From Candidatus Aerophobota bacterium (GTDB lineage: Bacteria; Aerophobota; Aerophobia; Aerophobales; AE-B3A), in the NCBI GenBank assembly GCA_030616535.1, contig JAUWXE010000001.1, positions 1 to 46,915 on the forward strand: a stretch of 46,915 nt of DNA. Direction: 5' to 3'. The notes below the pieces were generated by a model. That model ran no database searches. It had not been told where the DNA came from and saw only the letters and a program-made list of their open reading frames with translations. The position numbers and the translations under genes are program-made. This document shows, in pieces, positions 8,015 to 17,255 of the stretch (position 1 is the first letter of the stretch; each line of letters starts with the position of its first letter).

Positions 8015-10786
8015 TTATATACCTTCCAGTTGTCTCAGCCTTTCTTGGGCATCATTTCGGTATTCTTCCTTAAGAGACTCCACTTGCAGGATCTTCTGGT
8101 AGGTTTTTTTCGCCTCCTCGAACTTGTCCAAAACTTCGTAACAACGTCCCACCTGGAATTGAGCCTTTACTCCCCATTCCTTATACTGGGGATAAGGCCT
8201 GGCATAATCATAGTAAACTCTAAGGTATTCCATTAAGGCGTTATCGAATTTTTTATCCTTAAACCAGCAATCTCCTATTCTAAACTGGGCCTCTACCGCC
8301 AATTGACTTTCTTCAGTAGTTTTGACCACATAAGAATAGTGTTGGCGTGCCCGAGCAAATTTTTCCCTTTGTAAAAGGGAATTGGCAAGTTTTAGGTGAG
8401 CCAGAGGAGCTAAATCATGTTCGGGAAATCGTTCGATAAATTTCTCCAGAGTTTCTCCTTGCTTTTCCCAAATGCCCAGATTCTCCCAGCAGAGGGCACT
8501 TTCATAAAGGGAGTTGAGGATAATCTCTTTCTCTTTGGCCACCTGAAGAGCTTGGCTATAAGAGTCGATGGCCTGTCTAAATTTTCTCTGTTTGAATAAA
8601 GAGTATCCCCATTGGTAAAAAACTTCTCCTCGCAAAGGATCTTGGGGAAATAGCTTAATAAATTGAGAATAATAGGAGGCGGCTTGGGAAAATTCACCTA
8701 ATCTGTAAAAACTCCAACCGCTCCGGTAATAGACCTGGGAAAGATAGGGACTCTCAGGGAAATTATTAATAAGCTTTTCCAGCTCTGAAACGGCCTCCTG
8801 CCACCTTTCTTTTCCTAGAAAATGAATGGCTATCTTCCACTGGGCATAATCAGCTCTCTCAAAATTGGGATAGTCTCTTATCACTTTGCGAAAAACTTCC
8901 AATGACTTATCTACCTGATTCATTCGCTCATAAGATTCACCTATTCTAAGCCAGGCGTCAGGAATAAAGTCGCTGTTTGGATATTTCCCAATCAAGGTTT
9001 CGAAGGTGTTTAAAGCTTCTCCATATTTTTCCTCATTATAATTGCACTCTCCTATAAGATAATAGGCATCTGGATGAAGCTGTTCTTCCTGGAGGTAATT
9101 GAGAATTACTTTTTGGAGCGCTTCTTTGGCTTGTTCCCATTTAGTTTGTTTAAAGTAAGTCCAGCCAATGAACAATTGAGCATCAGGGGCATTTTTGTTC
9201 TCAGAATAAAGGGTTAGAAATCGTTGATACCGTTGTCTTGCCTCATCATACTCACCGAGATTGAAATGAGAGGTGGCGATTTGATAAATTGAGGTGGGAA
9301 CGAGATTTGAAGTTGGGTAATTTTTCTCTATCTTTGAGTAGGTCTGAATAGCTTCTCTAAACTTCTTCAAATTAAAAAGGCTACTTCCCATCATCAGAAG
9401 GGCATTATCGACCCACTTAGACTGAGGGTAATTCTGGATGGTCTTTTCAAATTCAGTTCTGGCAGCCTCAAACCGGTTTTGTTTTAAATAACACCACCCA
9501 CTCTCATACTGAGAACGTGCGGCTAGTGGATCATCAGGATAATCAATGATAACCTTCCGGAGTGCTTCCAGAGCTTTTCCATATTGGGAAAGGTTAAGGA
9601 AAGATTTTCCTAACCAGAAAGTTGCTTCTGGGATGTACTCAAAGTTTGGGAATTTTTGGATTAGCTGACCTAAGTAATTTGCTGCCTCCTCATATTTTCT
9701 CTCATCAAAGTAGGTGTAAGCAATTCCATAAAGAGAATCTGGGAGAAATTCACTTTGCGGATAATCGTTTACTATCGTCAGGTAACTTTCTCTAGCAGAG
9801 GAAAACTTGTTCTGGAAATAGAGACAGTCTCCCAGACGAGTCCAGGATTCGGCAAGATTGGGTGAATCTGGGAAGGCAGCCATGTATTTTTGAAAAGCAT
9901 CGGCCGCCTGGGGACAATTTTTTTCCTTAAAATAAGTCCAAGCAATGCCATAATAGGCCCGTGGTTTCCAGGTTGGCTCGGGCTTTTCTAAAGCTTTCTC
10001 ATAAGCCTTCCTTGCCTCTCTATATTGACCTAGATTATAGAGAGACTCTCCCAGCCAGAAAAAGGCTCCTACTGCAGCAAAGTCATCCCTAGCTTTGCCG
10101 TAATTCCCCTCTTCGAAATAAGCCCATCCCCTTTCCAGATAAGCGTTAGATCGATATTTTGAAGTAGGGTAAGTAGAGATGAAAGTAGAGTATTCATTAA
10201 TAGCCTCAGGATATCTTTGGTTATCATAGAGGATCTTAGCAATGATGTATTGAACTTCGGGAATCTGCTTAAATTCAGGATACTCATTTCGCAGTTTCTT
10301 AAAAGCTCGCAGGCTCCCCTCATCTTCTTTTTGTTCAACATAGGCGAATCCCAGTGAATAAAGGGAGGGGGCCACGAGGTTGCTTTGAGGGTAGTTTTCA
10401 ATTAACCTCTGGTAATAAGGGATAGCCTCTGCATAATTTCCCAGGAGATAATAGCTTTCCCCCACTTGATAAAGGCTATCATCGACCCAGTCGCTTTGGG
10501 GATATTTTTGAATGAGCCTCTCAAAAGCAGAGACGGCTTCCTCATATTTTTCCTGATTCCATAAACACGCTCCCAGTAAGTATTGGGCTCTATCACAATT
10601 TCTATTTTCTGGAAAATTTTCGATGAACTTTTGAAATTGAACAGCCGCTAAACCGAATTTGCCATCTTCATATAGGCCCTGAGCAAATCTAAATTCTTTA
10701 GAGGGCTCTTCTTGCCCCCAGACCTGGGGAAGAAACAAAAAACTGAGCAGAACCAACCCCAATCCTATTATCCATATTTTCTTCAT
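8015..10786 (-). CDS. Large secreted TPR-repeat protein
   Basis: This 923-residue protein has a signal peptide (MKKIWIIGLGLVLLSFLF, cleavage near VWGQ) and about two dozen tandem tetratricopeptide repeats filling the rest. Recurrent blocks such as YPQSDWVDDSLYQVGESYYLLGNY and the YPxS linkers between repeats are of the YbgF/BamD type, which bind partner proteins in the periplasm. The start is ATG 10786 with GGAGGT at the right spacing. There is no catalytic domain. It is the first gene of a two-gene unit with the barrel protein 11 bp downstream, so the natural inference is a periplasmic scaffold serving that barrel. Pal-linked or gliding-associated TPR proteins are possible alternatives. Confidence 0.85.
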   Translation of the reverse strand: MKKIWIIGLGLVLLSFLFLPQVWGQEEPSKEFRFAQGLYEDGKFGLAAVQFQKFIENFPENRNCDRAQYLLGACLWNQEKYEEAVSAFERLIQKYPQSDWVDDSLYQVGESYYLLGNYAEAIPYYQRLIENYPQSNLVAPSLYSLGFAYVEQKEDEGSLRAFKKLRNEYPEFKQIPEVQYIIAKILYDNQRYPEAINEYSTFISTYPTSKYRSNAYLERGWAYFEEGNYGKARDDFAAVGAFFWLGESLYNLGQYREARKAYEKALEKPEPTWKPRAYYGIAWTYFKEKNCPQAADAFQKYMAAFPDSPNLAESWTRLGDCLYFQNKFSSARESYLTIVNDYPQSEFLPDSLYGIAYTYFDERKYEEAANYLGQLIQKFPNFEYIPEATFWLGKSFLNLSQYGKALEALRKVIIDYPDDPLAARSQYESGWCYLKQNRFEAARTEFEKTIQNYPQSKWVDNALLMMGSSLFNLKKFREAIQTYSKIEKNYPTSNLVPTSIYQIATSHFNLGEYDEARQRYQRFLTLYSENKNAPDAQLFIGWTYFKQTKWEQAKEALQKVILNYLQEEQLHPDAYYLIGECNYNEEKYGEALNTFETLIGKYPNSDFIPDAWLRIGESYERMNQVDKSLEVFRKVIRDYPNFERADYAQWKIAIHFLGKERWQEAVSELEKLINNFPESPYLSQVYYRSGWSFYRLGEFSQAASYYSQFIKLFPQDPLRGEVFYQWGYSLFKQRKFRQAIDSYSQALQVAKEKEIILNSLYESALCWENLGIWEKQGETLEKFIERFPEHDLAPLAHLKLANSLLQREKFARARQHYSYVVKTTEESQLAVEAQFRIGDCWFKDKKFDNALMEYLRVYYDYARPYPQYKEWGVKAQFQVGRCYEVLDKFEEAKKTYQKILQVESLKEEYRNDAQERLRQLEGI

Positions 10787-10819
10787 TTACTATCTACCTC
10801 CATAGAGTTTTGAACACAT

Positions 10820-10875
10820 ATTATACCATGCCATTTTTTTGTCAAATTGACAAGGACTGAGTCATCTTGTAAGAT
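10820..10875. promoter_or_regulatory. Divergent promoters for the TPR gene and dnaE around a 15-bp palindrome
   Basis: TTGTCAAATTGACAA (10839-10853) is a perfect palindrome that supplies -35-like hexamers in both directions. Plus strand: TTGACA 10847-10852, 17-bp spacer, TAAGAT 10870-10875, serving dnaE. Minus strand: TATAAT (complement of 10820-10825) preceded by TGG, which makes it an extended -10; its distance to the minus TTGACA is only 14 bp. Confidence 0.55.
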
Positions 10876-10895
10876 AAAGCAAAAGCAGGATAGGT

Positions 10896-13800
10896 ATGAG
10901 TGAATTTATCCACCTTCACACCCACAGCGAGTATAGCCTTCTGGATGGAGCTTCTTCCATCTCTCAGCTAGTTAATCAGGCCTATAAATTCGATATGCCC
11001 GCCTTAGCTTTAACCGATCACGGCAACCTATTTGGAGCGGTAGAGTTCTATCAAATCGCCAGCAAAAGAGGAATAAAGCCTATCCTGGGCTGTGAGATCT
11101 ACTTGGCTCCCCTATCCCGATTCAAAAAAAAGAAAGCAAAAGGGGAGACTATCTCCTATCACTTAACGGTGCTGGCTAAGGATAAAAGCGGCTATCAGAA
11201 TCTCATGGAATTGGTAACAGTTGGCTTTTTGGAAGGTTTTTATTACCATCCTCGCCTCGATAAAGAGATTCTTTCCCATAAGAAAGAAGGATTGGTGGTT
11301 CTTTCCGGCTGTATGAAGGGTGAAATTCCCTCTTTGCTTCAGCAAGGTCGGTTTGATAAGGCAAAAGAGGTTTGCCTTTCCTATCGGGACCTTTATAAGG
11401 ATGATTTCTACCTGGAAATTCAAGACACGGGTGTGGAGGAGCAAAAGGGGGTCAACCAGGGTCTAGTTGAGCTTTCGCGTGAGCTTTCTCTTCCTCTCGT
11501 TGCTACCAATGATGTGCATTATCTTTACCGAGAAGATACCGGGACCCAGGATGTCCTCCTTTGCATTCAAACCGGTAAAACTCTAAAGGACACTGATCGC
11601 ATGAAGTTTCCTTCTTCGGAGTTTTACTTTCGTTCTCCTGAGGAGATGGGGAAAGTTTTCTCTGGTCTTCCCGAGGCCATATCCAATACTAGGGCCATCT
11701 CTGAAAAGTGTAGTCTCAAGCTGGATTTAGGGAAAATACATCTTCCTCGCTATCAAATCCCTTCCGGCTATGATTTAAATGGGTATTTGAAAAAACTCTG
11801 TCAGGAAGGAATATCTAATCGTTACCCTACTTCTTCCTCCACTGTGCTCAAAAGATTAGAAGCAGAGCTTAACATAATTGGCCAAATGGGATACGCCGCC
11901 TACTTTCTCATCGTCTGGGATTTTATTCGCTATGCGAAGGAGAAGAAAATCTTGGTAGGTCCGGGCAGAGGGTCGGCAACCGGAAGTCTGGTTGCCTATC
12001 TTCTGGGAATAACCAATATTGATCCTCTTGCTTATGGACTTTTCTTTGAACGGTTCTTGAATCCGGAAAGAACCGCCATGCCTGATATTGACATAGATAT
12101 CCAGGATGAGAGAAGGGGTGAGGTCATTGATTATGTGAGGAGAAAATATGGAAAGGAAAATGTAGCTCAGATTATCACCTTTGGGACTATGGCAGCTAGG
12201 GCAGCAGTAAGAGATGTGGGAAGAGTATTAGGCATTCCCTATGGCAAGGTAGATCGGATTGCTAAACTTATTCCCTTCAACAAGCCGCTAAAAATAGCCA
12301 TAGAGGAGAGTACAGAAGTAAAGGAGCTTATTAGAGAAGATTCAGATGTAAAGAATCTTTTCGAGATCGCCCAGGGTATCGAAGGTTTAACGCGTCATGC
12401 TTCCACCCATGCTGCCGGAGTAGTAATAGCACCGGGCAGGCTTACCCACTACACTCCTTTATATCGAACCCCCAAGAATGAGACAACTACCCAGTATGAG
12501 ATGCATTCTCTGGAAGCCATTGGCCTACTTAAGATGGACTTTCTTGGTCTCAAGACCTTAAATGTGATTCAGGATACTCTCGAGATAATCAGGCAGCAGA
12601 AAGGAGAAGAGATAGATCTAGATCGAATTTATCTTGAGGATGAGAAAACCTACCGGCTCCTTTCAGCAGGAGAAACACTAGGGGTCTTTCAGTTAGAAAG
12701 TAGAGGAATGCAAGATCTACTCAAGAAACTCTGTCCGGAAAAATTTGAGGACCTCATTGCTGTTCTCGCCTTATATAGACCGGGACCCCTGCATAGCCGA
12801 ATGGTGGATGATTTTATCAAGAGAAAGCGTGGTCAAAGCAAGGTTCGGTACCTCCATCCTAAACTCAAGCCAATTCTAGAGGAGACTTACGGCGTCATTC
12901 TTTACCAGGAGCAGGTAATGAGAATCGCCAATGTACTGGCTGATTTTACTTTGGGGGAGGCCGACATTCTAAGAAGGGCTATGGGCAAAAAGATTCCTAA
13001 ATTAATGGATGAACAGAGGGATAAGTTCGTGCAAGGAGCACGAGAAAAGGGGCTTGATTCGGCAGTGGCTAGCAAAATCTTTGAACTAATGGCTCATTTT
13101 GCCGGGTATGGGTTTAATAAGTCTCATTCTACCGGTTATGCTCTTATCTCTTATCAGACGGCCTATCTTAAAGCTAACTATCCTCTTGAATTTATGGCTG
13201 CTTTGCTTACCTCGGAGAGGGAAAATACTGATAAACTCGTCCCCTATATTAATGAATGTAGGAGAATGGGAATAGAGGTGCTTCCGCCGGACATAAATCA
13301 ATCGTCGGCCAAATTTATGGTAACCGGGGACAAGATACATTTTGGGCTTACTGCGGTAAAAAATGTTGGAGAGACAGCTATTTCATCCATTGTTAAAGTA
13401 AGGCAGAAAGAGGATAAATTCAGTTCCATTTTTGACTTTTGCCAGAGAGTGGATCTTAGGACGGTGAATAAACGGGTAATAGAGAGTTTGGTCAAGTGTG
13501 GAGCTTTTGATTCTCTGGTAGGTTACCGGTCCCAGAACCTGGCCGTGATAGATGAAGCAACTGAGGAGGCCTCACAGATCCAGCAGGATAGGGAAAAGGG
13601 GCAGCTGTCATTCTTTGGGGCGCTGGAGAAAAGAGGAGAGTCATTGGCTAAGGAGAGATTTCCCCAGATAGAGGAGGCTCTCAAGGCAAGGAGATTGGCC
13701 TGGGAAAAAGAACTTCTGGGTATCTATGTAACTGGGCATCCCCTGGAGAAATATCAAAAAAAAATCACTCATTACCTGGCCAACTCCATTGATGATTTAC

Positions 13801-14342
13801 CCGAGATGAGAGATGGAGAGAAGATAAGGATTATGGGGGTTATAACTACCATTATCCAGAAGAAGGACAGAAAAGGCAAGAGAATGGTTTTCTTTACCTT
13901 GGAGGATTTAGAATCTGAGATAGAGGTAGTTGTGTTTTCCAGTCTCTATGAAGAATACGCCTCTAACATTAAAGAGGAAAGCCTTGTTCTGGTTAAGGGT
14001 AAACTAGATACCGCCAGTACCCCCCCCAAGGTAATCGCCCAGGAGGTATTTCCCTTCTCCAGGATTAAGGATGTTACCCATAATCTCCATATTAACCTCA
14101 AGGAAGATAGATTGGAGAAAGAAAATCTGGTTAGATTAAAGGAGATTCTTAGCTCTCATGGGGGAAAACATAACATTTACCTCCATTTCAGCAATAGAGG
14201 TGGGGGGGAAGCAATCATCAGGTCAAAATCGATAAAGGTAGGTTTCACCGACTCCCTAATCTCCGAGGTAGAAGATCTTTTAGGACCGAAATCGCTTTGG
14301 CTAAATGATAAAGAAAATGGGGACGTGATTATTTTTGATTAA
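10896..14342 (+). CDS. dnaE: DNA polymerase III alpha subunit
   Basis: This 1148-residue replicative polymerase subunit is full length. The N-terminal PHP domain begins FIHLHTHSEYSLLDGA. The polymerase core shows GPGRGSATGSLVAYLLG and PDIDIDIQD with catalytic aspartates D397 and D399, followed by the fingers and HHH regions (GVFQLESRGMQ, RPGPL, FNKSHSTGYALISYQTAYLK). A likely sliding-clamp motif, QLSFF, follows in GQLSFFGALEKRG, and an OB-fold is visible near KIRIMGVITTIIQKKDRKGK. It is DnaE1 type and not PolC, as there is no inserted DEDD exonuclease. The start at ATG 10896 follows a weak AGGA site and the promoter at 10847-10875. radC follows almost without a gap. Confidence 0.97.
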   Translation: MSEFIHLHTHSEYSLLDGASSISQLVNQAYKFDMPALALTDHGNLFGAVEFYQIASKRGIKPILGCEIYLAPLSRFKKKKAKGETISYHLTVLAKDKSGYQNLMELVTVGFLEGFYYHPRLDKEILSHKKEGLVVLSGCMKGEIPSLLQQGRFDKAKEVCLSYRDLYKDDFYLEIQDTGVEEQKGVNQGLVELSRELSLPLVATNDVHYLYREDTGTQDVLLCIQTGKTLKDTDRMKFPSSEFYFRSPEEMGKVFSGLPEAISNTRAISEKCSLKLDLGKIHLPRYQIPSGYDLNGYLKKLCQEGISNRYPTSSSTVLKRLEAELNIIGQMGYAAYFLIVWDFIRYAKEKKILVGPGRGSATGSLVAYLLGITNIDPLAYGLFFERFLNPERTAMPDIDIDIQDERRGEVIDYVRRKYGKENVAQIITFGTMAARAAVRDVGRVLGIPYGKVDRIAKLIPFNKPLKIAIEESTEVKELIREDSDVKNLFEIAQGIEGLTRHASTHAAGVVIAPGRLTHYTPLYRTPKNETTTQYEMHSLEAIGLLKMDFLGLKTLNVIQDTLEIIRQQKGEEIDLDRIYLEDEKTYRLLSAGETLGVFQLESRGMQDLLKKLCPEKFEDLIAVLALYRPGPLHSRMVDDFIKRKRGQSKVRYLHPKLKPILEETYGVILYQEQVMRIANVLADFTLGEADILRRAMGKKIPKLMDEQRDKFVQGAREKGLDSAVASKIFELMAHFAGYGFNKSHSTGYALISYQTAYLKANYPLEFMAALLTSERENTDKLVPYINECRRMGIEVLPPDINQSSAKFMVTGDKIHFGLTAVKNVGETAISSIVKVRQKEDKFSSIFDFCQRVDLRTVNKRVIESLVKCGAFDSLVGYRSQNLAVIDEATEEASQIQQDREKGQLSFFGALEKRGESLAKERFPQIEEALKARRLAWEKELLGIYVTGHPLEKYQKKITHYLANSIDDLPEMRDGEKIRIMGVITTIIQKKDRKGKRMVFFTLEDLESEIEVVVFSSLYEEYASNIKEESLVLVKGKLDTASTPPKVIAQEVFPFSRIKDVTHNLHINLKEDRLEKENLVRLKEILSSHGGKHNIYLHFSNRGGGEAIIRSKSIKVGFTDSLISEVEDLLGPKSLWLNDKENGDVIIFD

Positions 14343-14352
14343 GGAACTGAAT

Positions 14353-15054
14353 ATGAAAAGCTCAGATCGTTATCGGGTGAAGTTAAAAGAGCTCCCGGCC
14401 CATCAAAGACCCAGGGAAAAGCTGATAAAATACGGTCCCGATGTCCTGAAGACCCCAGAACTTATGGCTATCATCTTAAACACAGGATATAGAGGAGAGA
14501 CTGTACTGGAACTGTCCCATCGTATAATCAAGGAATACGGCTCTAAAGCGATAATCCAGGAAAAGAATGTGGCCCGTCTAATGGAAACTTTAGGTATTCC
14601 TTCTGTTAAAGCCTGCCAGATAGTTGCCTGTTTTGAGCTAGGCAGAAGGTTCTTTCAGGAGGAGCCAGGCAAGATGCCCACCCTCAGGAACCCTGAGGAT
14701 GTCTATCGGTACCTGGAAGATATGAGAAAACTAAAAAAGGAACAATTCCGTGGATTATATCTTAATACGAGAAATAAAATTATCCATGATGAGATTATCT
14801 CCATTGGCACCCTCACTGCTAATTTAGTCCATCCCCGGGAGGTATTCCAGCCAGCCATAGAGTATCTAGCCGCCGGATTAATCATCGCTCACAATCATCC
14901 TTCTGGCGATCCTAATCCCAGCGATGAGGATCTAAAGGTAACCAGGCAGATGCAAGAGGTGGGAAAAACCATGGCTATTGATCTCCTCGACCACATCATC
15001 ATTGGTGATGACAAGTATGTTAGCCTGAGAGACCGAGGTCTGATGCGGGCTTAA
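14353..15054 (+). CDS. radC: RadC/MPN-type JAB-domain protein
   Basis: This 233-residue protein has an N-terminal helix-hairpin-helix-like UPF0758 region (PREKLIKYGPDVLKTPELMAIILNTG) and a C-terminal JAB/MPN domain with the metal motif HNHPSGDPNPSDED. RadC proteins have long been named for DNA repair, but their biochemical role is not settled. I prefer ATG 14353, which has AAGGA seven bases upstream; a TTG at 14335 overlapping the dnaE end is the alternative. The first possibility leaves a gap of 10 bp to dnaE, so the two are very probably one transcript. Confidence 0.92.
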   Translation: MKSSDRYRVKLKELPAHQRPREKLIKYGPDVLKTPELMAIILNTGYRGETVLELSHRIIKEYGSKAIIQEKNVARLMETLGIPSVKACQIVACFELGRRFFQEEPGKMPTLRNPEDVYRYLEDMRKLKKEQFRGLYLNTRNKIIHDEIISIGTLTANLVHPREVFQPAIEYLAAGLIIAHNHPSGDPNPSDEDLKVTRQMQEVGKTMAIDLLDHIIIGDDKYVSLRDRGLMRA

Positions 15055-15102
15055 TGATGATTTTAGTCTATCTCCTCGGTAGTTGCTGAATGCTTACAGG
15101 AA

Positions 15103-15387
15103 ATGGGAGTTAAGAAACTAAGGGCTCATGTCTTGATTAAGGGTAGGGTACAGGGAGTATTTTTCCGAGCCGAGATCCGTAGCCAGGCCTATGGCTTGGG
15201 GCTTACTGGCTGGGTTAGAAATAGATGGGATGGAAATGTGGAGGCATTTTTTGAGGGAGAAGATCAGAAGGTGCGAAAGATGATTGCCTGGTGCCACAAA
15301 GGACCGCCGGCTGCTGTGGTGGAGGACGTTGAGGTCAAGTGGGAGGAGTATAAAGGAGAATTTACCAGTTTTTCTGTTCGCTATTAA
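15103..15387 (+). CDS. acyP: Acylphosphatase
   Basis: This 94-residue protein covers the whole acylphosphatase fold. The signature GRVQGVFFRAEIRSQAYGLG carries the catalytic Arg (FFRAE), and GLTGWVRNRWDGNVEAFFEG carries the conserved Asn in WVRN. It hydrolyses acyl phosphates in the cytoplasm. The usual RVQGVGFR reads RVQGVFFR, a tolerated variant. The ATG at 15103 has AGG very close upstream, so the ribosome binding site is weak. It probably ends the dnaE-radC transcript. Confidence 0.93.
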   Translation: MGVKKLRAHVLIKGRVQGVFFRAEIRSQAYGLGLTGWVRNRWDGNVEAFFEGEDQKVRKMIAWCHKGPPAAVVEDVEVKWEEYKGEFTSFSVRY

Positions 15388-15394
15388 AAATCAG

Positions 15395-15509
15395 TGGTAA
15401 CTATTTAGCCTTATCATATTTCACCGCAGAGCACGCTAAGAGTAAGAGAGTTTTGATTAATTTTTTCTTTTTGATTCATCTCCACGCACTCTACGGTGAA
15501 TAGTTACCA
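15395..15509. repeat. Split inverted repeat at convergent gene ends
   Basis: TGGTAACTATT (15395-15405) and TCACCGCAGAG (15421-15430 region) are answered in inverse order by the continuous block 15489-15509, with one mismatch; about 14 bases are inserted between the two left-hand parts. The right arm lies in the 3' end of the HAD gene. It may fold as a bidirectional terminator between the acylphosphatase and the HAD gene, or be a relic of a small palindromic repeat. Confidence 0.4.
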
Positions 15510-16281
15510 GAGAAGGTAGATCAGAGAGGGATTGGATTACATAATCGGGTTTAAGAGAAGAAGGAGCCTTCTGTAGCATCTTTTCTAAGGTAATTCCTGA
15601 TAGGACCAGGACAGTAACAACCTTTAGTCTTTTGCCCGCTAAGATGTCCGTCTCCAGCCGGTCGCCCACCAAAATGGTATCCGCCGCGGTATATCCTTTG
15701 CATTTCATTACGGTCTTGAGTCCGAAGAGACGGGGTTTGCCCAAAAGTAAAGCCCTCTTGTGAGTGGAAACCTCGAGAGCTTTAACTATCGCTCCAACAG
15801 CAGGAATAGTCCCCTCTTCTGTAGGGTAAGTTACGTCCTTATTGGTAGCTACAAATTTAGCTCCGTTTAAGATAGCTTCATAGGCGAGCTTGAGTTTTTC
15901 AAAGTTAAATTTCCTGTCCATTCCAACTACTACATAATCGGCATCCTTTGCTTTTGAAGTAAGCTTAATTCCCGCCTGGTTCAGTTCCTCGAAAAGTCCT
16001 TCCTCTCCAAAAACCAGCACCTTACTGTTTTTTCTTTTAGTTTTATGGCCAAGATAAATAGCAGTTAGATAGGAGGATGGAAAAAGATCTTCCAGACTTA
16101 CCTCAATCCCCATTTGGGTAAGTTTTTTTTGAAAACCGGATCTACTCAGGGTGGAGTTATTGGTGAGAAAAGAGACTCGGTCTTTCCTTTTTCTGAGTTT
16201 GGATAGGGTCTCTTTTACCCCGGGAAGAAGCCTTTCCCCCCGGTAGATCACTCCATCTAAATCAAAGATATAAAGACTCAC
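15457..16281 (-). CDS. HAD-superfamily hydrolase, NagD/p-nitrophenyl phosphatase type
   Basis: This 274-residue phosphatase carries all four HAD motifs: DLDGVIYRG (motif I with both aspartates), FLTNNST (motif II), the Lys in LLGKPR (motif III) and ILVGDRLETDI (motif IV). The cap domain is of the NagD type (TNKDVTYPTEEG). Such enzymes dephosphorylate small metabolites such as phosphoglycolate, sugar phosphates or nucleotides. The start is GTG 16281, which overlaps the upstream stop by 4 bp and has GGAGGT at good distance, so translation is coupled. It is the last gene of the glyQ-glyS-ricT-PP-loop series. The C-terminal 15 residues (RVRGDESKRKN) overlap an inverted repeat and may not be native. 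Confidence 0.9.
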   Translation of the reverse strand: MSLYIFDLDGVIYRGERLLPGVKETLSKLRKRKDRVSFLTNNSTLSRSGFQKKLTQMGIEVSLEDLFPSSYLTAIYLGHKTKRKNSKVLVFGEEGLFEELNQAGIKLTSKAKDADYVVVGMDRKFNFEKLKLAYEAILNGAKFVATNKDVTYPTEEGTIPAVGAIVKALEVSTHKRALLLGKPRLFGLKTVMKCKGYTAADTILVGDRLETDILAGKRLKVVTVLVLSGITLEKMLQKAPSSLKPDYVIQSLSDLPSLVTIHRRVRGDESKRKN

Positions 16282-17255
16282 TGACCACCTCCGATTCTGA
16301 GTGCCTCCAATTCCTCATCTTCTGCACGGTTTACTTCAACGTATTTTTCCCCTGTATGAGGGAATTGATAATACTTCACTTTTACCCTGGTTTGGGGAGC
16401 ATCACTGTAACGACTGACTGCGGCAGCGGCCTTGAGGATAAGGTGTGGTTCTCCCCTTAAAAGTCCCACCGGCCCTGGGAAATCGACTACCTCAAGAAAA
16501 AAGTCGCCGGGGGTAGCCAGCTCGAGAATTTTTCTGTTTTCTTCTTTATTTCTGGCCACAATGAGCTTGGTGGTATTCTCCAGGCGAAAGTGTCTTCCCA
16601 TTTTAAGAAGTTCGATCTCATTGAGATTGAGCTTTCCCCGGGCTAATAAATCCTTAACCCGTTTGGAGAAGACCGGATCGGTAAGCAGGCATCCTCCGGC
16701 CGGGGTGGGAAAGTCCGAGATCCCAAAAGATTCAGCCATTCTTAATTGAATCTCTCTACTCCGCCCTTTGATTCCAAGAAGCTTATCTCTTTTCACCCAT
16801 CCCTTTTTTTCCGGAAAGGTGGGAGGTAAGTTTTTAGAGGTTAGGGGGCGGAGAAGATAATCTCCCCAGCCCGACTCCTCATTTATTACATTAAGAGCCC
16901 ATCTGCTCTGTGATTTCGGTCTTTCCCCCAAGACTTCCCCACTCACCAGAAATTGTGCTCCTATTTTTCGCATTAAGCGTGCTGCCTTCTTGACCATAAG
17001 AATATGGCAGTCAACGCAGGGATTAGCTCCCTTTCCAAAGCCATGGGGAGGTGAAAGGAGAAGGGAAAGAAGATCTTCTCCTATATCTACGGTATGGAGG
17101 AGTATCTTCAGATTTTCGGCCGCTCTGATTGCCTTTTTTCTATCAAAAAAGGGAGAGACAAAGCACACTCCCTCCATTTCAATTCCCTGTAGCTGTAAAA
17201 GCTTTGTGGCCAGAATACTATCCAGGCCTCCTGAAAGTAGACTTAGGGCCTTCAA
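16278..17255 (-). CDS. PP-loop ATPase, tRNA thiolase-like (MnmA/ThiI-related)
   Basis: This 325-residue protein begins MKALSLLSGGLDSILATKLL, where SGGLDS is the ATP-pyrophosphatase PP-loop. A Cys pair lies in NPCVDCHILM and a further Cys in PAGGCLLTDP; in related thiolases such cysteines carry the sulphur or bind an iron-sulphur cluster. SGEVLGERPKSQ resembles the adenylation-domain signature of the thermophile and archaeal MnmA-like family. The likely role is activation and thiolation of a tRNA uridine, but the exact position is not predictable. It overlaps ricT by 4 bp and the HAD gene by 4 bp. The roughly 120-residue C-terminal part is less clear to me. Confidence 0.75.
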   Translation of the reverse strand: MKALSLLSGGLDSILATKLLQLQGIEMEGVCFVSPFFDRKKAIRAAENLKILLHTVDIGEDLLSLLLSPPHGFGKGANPCVDCHILMVKKAARLMRKIGAQFLVSGEVLGERPKSQSRWALNVINEESGWGDYLLRPLTSKNLPPTFPEKKGWVKRDKLLGIKGRSREIQLRMAESFGISDFPTPAGGCLLTDPVFSKRVKDLLARGKLNLNEIELLKMGRHFRLENTTKLIVARNKEENRKILELATPGDFFLEVVDFPGPVGLLRGEPHLILKAAAAVSRYSDAPQTRVKVKYYQFPHTGEKYVEVNRAEDEELEALRIGGGQ

